Below are positions 24,925-36,700 of a stretch of DNA of 64,000 nt, piece by piece. Origin of the DNA: Thelonectria olida (lineage: Eukaryota > Ascomycota > Sordariomycetes > Hypocreales > Nectriaceae); assembly GCA_020736575.1 (NCBI GenBank), contig JAGPYM010000001.1:496001-560000 (forward strand). The letters run 5' to 3'. A program made the position numbers and the translations under genes. Each line of letters starts with the position of its first letter. The first letter of the stretch is position 1. The notes below the pieces were generated by a model. It ran no database searches. It saw only the letters and a program-made list of their open reading frames with translations, and was not told the DNA's origin.

Positions 24925-27555
24925 ATGACTGAACCAGAGAACTTCGAAGATGATCTCTTTGCCGATCTGTAAGATCAAACAGACAATACTGCGGCCCCCA
25001 ACTTTATCCTACAATCCCGTTACTAATGCCTACTCTTCACAGCTACGATGATAACGATGCTTCCAAGCCGGCGCCCCCTTCTCATGCCCCTGCTGCTCCA
25101 GCCGTCACGGACAGCCAGCCTGTTCAAAGTCATGCTAACGACCAGCCCGCGACATCGCACGATCACAACATAGGAGGCGACGAAGTCATGGGCCAAGACC
25201 AGGACGACGACGACGATGATGACGACGTCGACTTCAACCTTGGAGGAGGAGGAGGAGGCACTAGCAACAACGTGAGCCACACTGCTATGCATGAGGACGC
25301 ACCGACTCCTCCGCCCTTCGGAACGGTCCACAAGGCGAGTGCCAAAGAAGACGGGTGAGTTTTGCCATTCCTTTAGATGTGATTTGTATTCGCAAGTTCT
25401 GCAACCCGGCATGTGTTCTGTTTTTTTCGCTTTCGTGCTACCTGATGGAAGCACTGGGTCGCGGTGGCAATGACTGCGTAGCCATTCGGTTGGTATTGGG
25501 GGTGGCTTCACTCTGGCTTGGCTGGAAGGGTCGCATCGGGTTGACGGGAGTGTGGTGTGGCATACGCGAACATCCATGACTACGAATAACTCGGACGGAG
25601 GGAGCCTTGATCAGCCGCAAAGCATTGGGCAAGAGGACCGAGAACGAGAGCAAGAAGAAGAAATCAGATGAGCCAAGGTTTCAACACAAGTCATTCTAAG
25701 AGGACGTCCAAGTAAGAGGAGGAAGACAATATCTGAACTGGGAATTATCATCCTGTGGATACTCCGAGAAAGAACCAGCCGACCTAGTCCAGACGGGAGT
25801 CAGGCCTCCTGTCTTTCATAGCCAAGAGTCGCAGAGATCTTAGAAGGCCCGAGGAGAGCGTTGACACGTTCTCTGGTCGGCTAAAGCAAGATTTGCAGCG
25901 AATAGCGCACGAGGCCAGTCAGTACCTAGCTCAAGAGAGACAGAGAGAAGAGTCAAGACGATAGCACAAGACGAAAAAATATTCGACCAAGCTGATCTGG
26001 CACCTCTCGCTGCACTGTCTTCGCCATGTTCAGAACGCCATAGGGACTCGTGGTCGACTTTCCACCAGCCTTGCAATGGATCTCCACAACGACAACAATC
26101 AACACGGCACTTCGCTTGGATAAGACATGTTCGATGGCGAGAATTTGATAATGGCCGTTCGCTATCTGCCTCTCATTCGGGACAAGCTCTAGGCCTCTCA
26201 CATTGGAGGTTGACGACAAGTCTGCAATGAAACGCACTGCTTGGGAGGGCGTTAAACCCATGAAGCTGGATTCTGTGCACTTTTGGGGGCCCAATGTTTG
26301 CTGTGCCAGCCAGAGGCAAACTATCCTCAATCCAACGACATATGGGCATTTGTTTGTGCTTCTGCATGCGAGTCGCCCACCGACAGCAAGCCACGATGCA
26401 ACTCGCCCAAGGGATCCCAGCGTTATGCCACCACCCAAGCTTCTACCCCGTTGTTTCCACCTCATTGCCATGCCATTTGCCTTGCTTTTGCTTAGACGCC
26501 TACATATGTGCTTGAGGGTAACGTGCTGATCATTCAAATAGTAAGATGTTCATTGGAGGTCTTAACTGGGAGACTACGGATCGTGAGTAGTATATGACCT
26601 GATTTTGTAGGTTGGCCCTAACTGGAGCAGAATCTTTACGAGACTACTTTTCTCAATTTGGAGAGGTGGTAGAGTGCACCGTCATGCGAGATAACAGCAC
26701 TGGACGTTCTCGAGGCTTTGGTTTCCTTACCTTCAAGGACCCAAAGACGGTCAACATTGTCATGGTCAAGGAGCATTTCCTTGACGGCAAGATTGTGAGT
26801 TACCAACAGCTTTTTAATCTGCGTAACACCACTAACTCCTGGACAGATTGATCCCAAGCGAGCCATTCCTCGAGATGAGCAGGAGAAGACAAGCAAGATC
26901 TTCGTCGGTGGCGTGAGCCAAGAGACCACAGATCAGGAGTTCAAAGACTACTTTGCCCAGTTTGGTCGAGTTGTCGATGCGACTTTGATGATGGACAAAG
27001 ATACAGGCCGCCCGAGAGGCTTTGGCTTTGTTACTTTCGAGAGCGAGGCCGGAGTGGATGCCTGCATTAACGTACCCCTTGAGATCCATGGCAAGCCCAT
27101 CGAGGTTAAGAAAGCCCAACCGCGGGGCAACCTCAGAGAGGAAGAGGAGGCTTCTCGCAGGACCAAGTTCAGGAAGGGCGACGAGCAATCGCCTCAAGCG
27201 TCCATGGGGCAGCAGATGGGCAACAATGGCATGACTCCACAAGCCATGGCCCAATACTTCCAGCGCATGCAGCAGTACTTTGCAGTTATGCAGAACCAGA
27301 TGGCCATGAGTCGAGGCATGCCCATGAACCCAGCCATGTGGCAGAACATGATGCAGATGCAACAGATGCAAGGGAATATGATGGGACGAGGTGGCGCCGG
27401 ACCCAACGGCCAGAACATGATGAACAACATGAACCCCCAGATGATGCAGCAGATGCAACAACAAATGCAACAGGCCATGATGCAGCAGCAGGCCCAGCAA
27501 GGAGGAGGTGACCAAGGCAACGCCAGCCAAGCATATAACAACTACGACCAATACC

Positions 27556-27593
<38 letters not shown>

Positions 27594-27920
27594 CCACCCC
27601 AGGGTCGACGAGGAGGACGAGGCGGTGGCTATGGCGGCCACGGAGGATACAATAACAATAACAACATGAACGGTGGAGGTGGTGCAAGCGGCAGCAGCGG
27701 CGCTCCAACCTCATGGGAGGGCATGTATGATGATGTCCCTCAGCCGAACTCCAACCAAGGTGCCGGTAGCTTCCGTGCCGGTAGCCAAGGATCTCCAGAT
27801 CCTCAGCATGCTCCCCCAGCCAATGCACCTACGGGACCGAAGAACGCCGGTAAGCCAGGTGCCAACTATCGCGGCGGCGGCCGAGGAGGCAATCGTGGCT
27901 TCCACCCCTACTCTCGATAG
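24925..27920 (+). CDS. HRP1: Hrp1/Nab4-type hnRNP, cleavage factor IB homologue
   Basis: Shuttling RNA-binding protein needed for mRNA 3'-end cleavage and export in yeast. Exons: 24925-24968, 25043-25354, 26542-26582, 26631-26794, 26847-27920. They join in frame to 544 residues. Seen: an acidic N-terminus with an 8-Asp run and a 6-Gly run; RRM1 (about 121-195) beginning KMFIGGLNWETTD with RNP1 RGFGFLTF; RRM2 (about 204-278) beginning KIFVGGVSQETTD with RNP1 RGFGFVTF; then a Met/Gln/Asn-rich prion-like region with a pure polyglutamine tract; and an RGG-containing C-terminus. Tandem RRMs followed by a low-complexity tail match Hrp1 closely. Intron 2 is 1,187 nt, about twenty times longer than the others, yet has a clean GTGAGT donor, GCTGAT branch and ATAG acceptor. 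Confidence 0.94.
25355..26541 (+). other. 1,187-nt intron of HRP1
   Basis: Runs from donor GTGAGT to acceptor AAATAG between the acidic N-terminus and RRM1. Both flanking exons join GG|T into a glycine codon. It holds a long minus-strand open frame (25953-26537) that begins with TTG, not ATG, and has no domain. The sequence is of ordinary base composition and no TE is seen. Its size and its place in an RNA-processing gene make regulated splicing or an internal RNA possible (inference). Confidence 0.8.
27555..27593 (+). repeat. (CAA)13 trinucleotide repeat in HRP1
   Basis: Thirteen perfect CAA codons encode a polyglutamine run in the prion-like region of the Hrp1 protein. A pure codon run is prone to length change, so strains may differ here. 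Confidence 0.95.
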
Positions 27921-28731
27921 GGAAACTCCCAGAGAAACGGCGATATATAGTCGAATTTGCGCCCACTACGCACGCCCTCGCCCTCTGCTGAGCCGGCCGA
28001 ATCCCAGCTGTGGGAACGAGAGGCGAAAGGACAAGGGAGAGAAACGGAAACAGGGAATCTGTATTACTACTTTATTATACTCGGCACACAACCTCCATTT
28101 GGCTCATTTCGCTTTGCTTTTTGGTCTTACCAACAGATTCTCTAAGTCGTTTGATGCTTCGTTTTGCCATGGTTGGGGGACTCGGACAATTGGGGGAGAG
28201 AAAAGGGGCTGCTAACAAAGGGGTGCAAGGTGGAAAAGCGCCCGGAGGTCGTCCAAGGAGAACGAGGTAATTTGATCAGTCTGGTTCAACAAATACATAT
28301 TCATTTGCGTTTTGACAAACTATTATTACCCCTTGAAATGAAGTGCCGGTGTGATTTGTGTACATACACAAGTCTCATTTATAGCCAGTCCCTGCGTTTT
28401 CGTTATAGACTGCGGCTACGCAGTTCTTGCTCAAATAGCGAGGTTTGTCAGAATCAAATCCAATAATTCACTCGCTACTTGTCACTTCAAGGGCACAGGC
28501 TCGTGTGAACACATTGGGCTGGATATCCTCGGCAAGGAACATGATTCCCGCCTGTCTTTCTTGAACTAAGGTATTTGTCCAAAAACTGCGTTTACTCTTA
28601 CTGTTTCTTCCGTCCATTTTATACATTCGAATCCGTAAAATTATGTACTGGTATCAATTGAAAACGAGCCCTTCGTGTTTCCTCGCCCCAGCGTCTCCTG
28701 TTCGCTGGGGCCATTATAGCGGCTGAAGCGC
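27921..28731. other. Convergent 3' region of HRP1 and pectate lyase genes
   Basis: Contains both 3' UTRs. Some plus-strand frames are open but short and low in complexity. TTTATTATACTC near 28070 and other AT-rich runs may serve 3'-end formation. No gene is called. Confidence 0.4.
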
Positions 28732-29863
28732 TCAGCACGTCTCGGAGAAGCTGGAGACGACACAGTACTCGCCGTCGGCGCCGTCGCTGAGCTTTGTGGG
28801 CTCGTCGCCGGTGTCGTTGCCGGTGAACAGGGCACAGTTCTTACCCTCGTCCTGGCAGGAGTTGGTGATGGTGCAGGTGTCGCCGTAGTTGGTGTTGATG
28901 CCGCAGAGCACACCACCGTCGACGGCAGCGACGTTGTCCATGACAAAGTTTCGGGGGCCGCCGTTGCCGTCGCAGTTCCCGCAGCTGCGGGCTAGCTTGC
29001 CGTAGTCCTCGACATAGAAGTTTGAGATCTCGACGGTGCCCCTGCCGTTGAACTGGACGACCTTGTCGGAGGCGTGGAAAGCTCCGCCGCCGTTGATGTA
29101 GGAGGTGCCGGACTCCTGCTTGAGGGTGATGGCGTCCTCGCAGACATCTTCCCACCAGACGTTGATGAGGGTGCAGGTTCCGAGGCAGTGGACGCCCTCG
29201 GCCTGGCCGGGGCCGATGATGACGTTCTGGAGGGTGGCGCCGTCCTCGAGGATGAACATGGCGTCGTCCTCGCCAGTCTCGGTCTGGTCCTGGCAGACGG
29301 AAGCTGGAGACATGTTAGTTTCAACAAGGCAAGTGTTATGGAAGAGGGAAGGGGGGCTTACGAGATCGGTCGTAGTTGTACATCTTGCCGTCAAAGGTTC
29401 CGCTCACAGTGATGGCGGTAGCAGACGCAACAGCGCCCGAAGAGGCAGGGAGGCTTCGAGTGACACCAGTGACGGTAGCAGAGCCGCTGCCGGAGCCGGA
29501 GCTGGGGGTGGCGGAAGCAGCAGGAGTAGTAGCAACGATGCTCTGGGCGTAGGTCTCGTTGCTGTCGTCGCTGGAGTCGTCGCTGGAATCATCAGAGTCG
29601 TCGTCATCCTCCTCCTCTTCCCCCTGGCCGAAGCTGGGAGTGCTTTGAGGCTCGCCGCCGTTGCCAAAGCTGGGAGTGTTCACAGCATTGTCAGAGCTGG
29701 GAACGCACTGACTGTACCACTCGTTGATGGAGGTGCAAGTTGAGCCAGAGTCACACTCGGTATCACCCGAGTAGGCGTTGCCACCGCACTGGTTGTAGAC
29801 CTCGACAGCGGCGAAGGCAACACTGCCGACGTTGGCAAGGGCAAAGAGAGTAGAGGTTCTCAT
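28732..29863 (-). CDS. Secreted PL3 pectate lyase with N-terminal CBM1
   Basis: Cleaves de-esterified pectin by beta-elimination outside the cell, with a cellulose-binding module to hold it on the plant wall. Exons 29863-29362 and 29303-28732 join to 357 residues. Seen: a signal peptide (about 1-18, [12 protein letters not shown]); CBM1 (about 20-54) with Cys26, 37, 43 and 53 and aromatic residues Tyr31, Trp49 and Tyr50; a Ser/Thr/Pro linker holding an unusual Glu/Asp/Ser run (about 80-100); and a PL3 domain (about 150-357) with [22 protein letters not shown] and a Cys-rich end, as in class III pectate lyases. The intron carries donor GTAAGC. Secretion and wall degradation are known for the family; induction by pectin and glucose repression are inference. 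CBM1-PL3 fusions exist but are less common than bare PL3. Confidence 0.92.
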
Positions 29864-32224
29864 GTTGATGGGCAGGTATTATCGAATTTTGCACAAGAAA
29901 AGACAAGAAATGATAGTAAGATGCAGGGTATGAAAGAAAGGACTTGCGGGCCTGCCCGGATCGTCAAGAGAATCAGATGAAAATGCAAGGAAGAAGGTTG
30001 TCGAATAAGAGAACTCTCATCTATCTCGAGCAAGACTGCTTCTTATAAGTCTGGGGAACTTCCTCTCGGGGCGGACCCTCGGGGCCTGGGACTCTGGGAT
30101 ACGGTGGGCATACGTGGACTCTGGCAAGGATCATTGTTGTCTTAACAAACACCCCAGACATGTAACCGCCATAGAAGTAGTGTTAGTTCAGGTATATCGA
30201 TATGTCTTGAGGGTCTCCAATAAGAACGGGGCAATACCCATGGTTGAGTGGGTTTCGTCCGCCACAGCGAGGAATTGAGCTTCAGTTTTGCCCTGATAGC
30301 ATGGCATCCCAGCAAAAACATGTCTGGACTCCGTCGTCATCAGTTCGTCCGGATTGGTGGACCTTTAGACACCATCATAAGCTTAGGATTAGGATGAAAG
30401 ATGACAAGGGGTTGCGGTCTGAGGGGCGATGAAACCTCGCGAGGAAACAACAGACTCTGGGCGCGGAGTTGGTTCAGTTTTGGACGGGAGACGGGCTCGG
30501 CGTTTTGAGTGTTATTCTCCGGTTCAGCTGAGCCAAGATTCTTAAGTATGGTTTAAAGCATGTTGTTAAGCTTATTTGTTGACGCTGTTGAGTCTGTAAC
30601 TTCATCATGCCAAGTCGAAGCTGGGCATTCGTGGTGTTGTTGACTATGTTAGACTTCTAACGCCAACATCATCATCCCACCAGCAAGAAGCGAATCGGTT
30701 CCTGCATGATCTCCCTGCCTCGACCAGCTCGGATGTGTGATTCGATCAAAGAGGCATTGTTTCTGTCAATCGTCGGAAAAACTCGATCCACAGTTTCGGT
30801 TTCAAGAAGAGACGAGGCGGTACTGCACGTTAACCTGACACGTCAACAGTAGCAGTTGTAGAAACGGTGGGACTCGACGGCCTGAACCGAAGAGCGCAAA
30901 GAAACTGAAACGCGGGCGAGGGACCGGAAAGGAGCAGTTGGGTTGGCAGAGGTATGGAGGCATAATGGCATATCAACTGGGAGCAGGGGTAGAAACCCGT
31001 AAAGGGAGATCAGAAGATTGACAAGGGGCTGGCAACGGTCCCAACAATTCGAATGGGACGAGAAATGAAAGAGCCTTGACGTTGCTATCCCATGTTTCTT
31101 CTGCAAGGTACGCGTTTCGGTTGGTGCAGGGGTTGTTGATCGCGTGGAAATAAGGTGGACTTCCCTAGGAGGCGTTGTGGATGCCTGAGTCAACAAGGCT
31201 GGAAGGTCGGTGGGGACATGGCACAGTCAGCAAATGCTGCACGTGCGTGATCAGGTGATGGAGCTGCTTCAAAAAAAAAAAAAGGTCACATGACCATTCT
31301 CATCTTTTGCCTTACACGTGATGATCTTCCCCCCTTCCCCTTTCATGTGGACCACAGGGAAATGGCGACATGACGCCATGGAGCAAGTCAACGCGCCCGG
31401 ACGCCTACGAAGTACGTGCTCAAGCCGAGAGTCAAATTAACATGCGACGAGCTCTCGGGTTCGGATGCCGGCTAACCAACATGAGAACTGCTAACTGTAA
31501 ACGAGCACGAGAGCAATTGCCCAATCCTTAAGGAAGGAGATTGCACTCTTGCTTAGGTGAGCTGCATTAATGGAGCGACTGCTCCTTTTCGGGGGATTTA
31601 TGGGAGAAAGGGCCACTTTAAATTGCCGTATCGTATTGACATGAAAGTACCAAGTATGAAGGAGTGACGAGTGGAAGTACCTTCGCCTTCGGTAGCTCCC
31701 GAACATGGAGGAATCAAGAAATGGACGACAAGTGAACCTGCCGAAGTCGCTTGCTGCAACACAATGTGGTAATCTGCAGCCAATACCAGTCCATCTCAGC
31801 ATTCTGCCCTCCTCCCTTGGCCACCTTGGTTTTCTTCTTTTTGGGTGCGTGTGTTCCTGTCTTGACCACGTCTCCCCCCTCTTCACCTCCCCCCTTCGTA
31901 ACCTTCTCCATCGCCGACCTAACAATCAAACGCCTGTGGCTTGTCATCATCTCGTATTGCACACTTCCAGAGGCCGCCATTCCGAACAACAACCCCAGAT
32001 TAAAGCAGGGATTAGAAGCCAGTGGCCTCTCGGTTCAACGCCGAACCCACAAGACCCCGGTTTTTCTCGCGTCGTTGGACACGCTTGCCCGCTCTGTTAA
32101 TTACTGTCGTCTCCTGCTGCTCCCCTCGCCGAAACATATCTTTCTTGCGCCGCTCTTCAACAAGACAGGACAGCATCGACACGTTCACTCATTCAACATC
32201 GTCCATCAACCAACTAAAGTCGTC
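29864..32224. other. Divergent intergenic region, pectate lyase promoter and PCT1 promoter/leader
   Basis: About 2.4 kb. It includes a 13-A tract at 31271-31283, and from about 31.7 kb a pyrimidine-rich plus strand that leads into PCT1. The PCT1 frame stays open for about 158 codons before the chosen ATG but has no ATG in that stretch. Other open frames overlap on both strands and are not supported. Confidence 0.45.
30043..30056 (-). promoter_or_regulatory. Likely TATA box of the pectate lyase gene, with a CreA-like site beside it
   Basis: On the minus strand CTTATAAG-type sequence lies at 30043-30049, about 180 nt before the ATG. CTGGGG at 30051-30056 (plus strand) fits the carbon-repressor CreA consensus SYGGRG. 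Short motifs like this occur by chance, so the regulatory reading is tentative. Confidence 0.4.
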
Positions 32225-33777
<1,553 letters not shown>

Positions 33778-36700
33778 ATCAGACTGGAGCGAAGAAACAC
33801 AAAACCGGAGGGCAGGAGGTAAAAACGGCGACGACTCCCCAAAAGGAGAGGAAATTGTTTCTGAATTACGAGGGATTTGGTTCATAGTACATACAGGCCC
33901 TAGCTCTAAGCATTAATACGGGGTCGGTTGTAGGCGTTCCGGCTTCTTCGATACATGATCCCTCCACTCTCTCGAGTGGATTGACAGCTGTCGCTAAGTT
34001 ATTTCCTTGAATACATACAAAATACAAAGTATAATAATGTTTGTCTCGAGTCTTAGGGAGTGAGTAGCTTGACTGCACCTAGGGAGGATATCACAACTGT
34101 TACATTATCCCCTTCACCACCTGAACCCGCTCTGGGCTGCTGAATCCTGAAACCGGGTGGAAGGAATGGGATTCTATACGAGAATATTTGGTCTCGGAGG
34201 CATTGCTATTCCTTCTACCGCGATACGAGAGCAAAAGTGCATAGTTGACAATGGTTAGGCTCAGCTCCATCGAAGCGGAATCAACAGGCAGAGGCTTCAA
34301 TCAGATCACTCGACGAAATCGTGGCCTCTAACCTTGCAGAACGGAATAGTTACTATCCGGCATACCATATCACACGAAGTCGCCAGCTTTGTCACCAGTC
34401 TCATCGTCTCCCCCAAGGCTAAGCTGCTAACGTCAGCTCACCAAATGCCACCACCTGTGTCCAAAAACGTCGGCCACACGTTGCTGCACACAGGCGGGGG
34501 AGGACTTGCGGCTCTATCGCACACACACACACCCTTTTTTGCTTTTCTTTCCTCCGGTCGGGGTGGCGCTAGAAACGTCTGGAAGTTGACGAGTGCGATG
34601 GCCCCCAAGGATTGACGAGGCATGGCTTTGCGAGAGAATAGTAACGGTGCTCGTGGCTAAATGGGGGTTTGTGCAACTGTGTCCGAATCGTCATCTACGT
34701 ATGGAGGGGGTTGGCGCGTCTAGCTGCGGCCAGGCGGCTACTTGGGATGCACGAGATGTAGGGTGAGGTTTTGTATGACTTCAGTGAGGTTGTGGTGATA
34801 TTGGTTTGGGAAGATAGCTGAGGGCTGATCCGTGTTTCAGTCTCGACTAAGTTAGATAGACAAGTCGAGGTTTTGCAATTGAAGTTCAGGCAAAGGAGCA
34901 AGTGCATGTTCTTGCCTTTCGACATCGGCGATATTGCGATTATTCGCTCCACGAAATTCATCGACAGGCATCCCCCATCGAGCCCTTCAGTCTCCACGCA
35001 TGCAAGAGTGGAAGTTTGGAGAAACTTGTAATCTAGACTCGCAGTCTCCTAGATTTCGGGTCAAACCCTACCTGATCCAACGGGTATGGAATCTAAAGAT
35101 CTTACGAAGACGTCGCCGCGGCGTTGGGCTCGTTTCCACAGAGGAGGGGAGGATCTAGGATCGGTGACAGTTTGACAGGACTACGCCGCCCAAGAATTGG
35201 ATCTCTGAATCTCTGCGGCACGGAGATCTTCGTTTAGTCACCCAGTATGATTGCGTTCTGCTCTTCATGTGTAAGCACGACCCGGAGTGTTTGCCCTGGG
35301 AAGCTGACGGTAGAAGTCTGTAATGTTACATCCCTACCCTGCCTGGGTGTTTGGGCACAGCTTTGCCGTGTCAGCGGGATCTACAACGCCAGCAGGCTCG
35401 GCTCCGGGAGCGACGAGTTCCGGCAAAATATTACGAAAGACATTTACAAAATAGATACATGAGTTATAGGTAATGAAGGCGAACATGGGATCATTCCCAG
35501 AGATGGATAGACTACCGAGCAAGGACAGTCGAGGACTGGGAACGACTTGTGCAGAAATGCCCAGCAGGACAAGGAATACGATCCCATTCATGTACGTTGG
35601 CTGCGGTATCCAGCTCTGATTCAGCTCTGCATCATGTGTGTCTCATGCAACATCCAAACAGAGGCCCAGTGGGTGAGAAGGTGCAGCTTTGGTGTTCTGT
35701 TTCTGGTCGAGGTTACTATTCTGGACAGGCGATGGCTCCCCAATAAGCGGGGGAGGATGAAACTACCGACGCAAACGAAAAAGAAGGAAACACGGGCGCG
35801 GGTCGGGTTGGGTCAGGCCCGGGGCCGCGTAGACCTGTCAGCCTGGCGAGGCATAACTAACTGAAGAGGTTATGGTTGTCTATTTCTGGGTGCGATGCTG
35901 CATCAGGTACTCGATGAAGTGTCGCCGTGTTGTCTTCCATGGTAGGGAGGGCAGCCTTGTTGTACGCAAAAGGAAGGTACTGAACGTTGAGCAAGTGCCG
36001 GATGACACTTTCTGGGACGTGGTGCATAATTACTCCAGCTTTCGTCAGCAGTCAAACGCTCTGCAGGAGATGATCCAAGACGGGATGAATGTGGTGAGAG
36101 TCAGCTGGGGTGTCGTCCGTTGGTGGTATGGATAGCGCAGTCACGGGCGCAAGGGTAGCAGGTCACAGGCGGCCCATTGTGAAGGCCTCGCGGCGGCCCG
36201 GAGCGAGTGTTTACGTGGTAAGGATGCGGAATATATTTTCTCTTCCTTCAGGTCGAGACAGGCTGGACATCCATCATTGCACACACACCATGGTTGTTGG
36301 TCGGTTGCTTCCAGGTTTGTTGTTGGTTGGGAGACAGTGCAGTGAGTGGAGAGAGACAAACAGAGGTTAGCGTGGTTGGCGCCAAAAATAACTCGGGAGC
36401 CCAGGGGCACGGGCCACTGATTGTTAAGCGCTGATGCAGTGAATGGTTGCAGGTATGGAAACGATGATTAGTGGAGTCATGTCAATTGATATTCTAATGA
36501 GCGCAAGAGTCAAGCCTTGCGACCAACGAACAGACTACGCATACATGCTTTTAGGTGGACCAACCAGTGTCGACATTTGGGCGTTTACTTGGCCAGTTCA
36601 TTCGTCACATCTCTCGGTAACACCAAGCAGATTCTGTCTGTGTTGCGGCATTCTGTCAACCCAGATAAACCGCTGCATGTCGGGTCCTGCAACGAGTCAG

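Noticed and set aside
25953..26537. 194-codon minus-strand frame inside the HRP1 intron
   Set aside because: Begins with TTG rather than ATG and has no domain; likely chance within the long intron.
31751..32224. 158-codon in-frame extension upstream of the PCT1 ATG
   Set aside because: Stop-free but lacks any ATG; the first codon is TTG and the sequence is a pyrimidine-rich leader.
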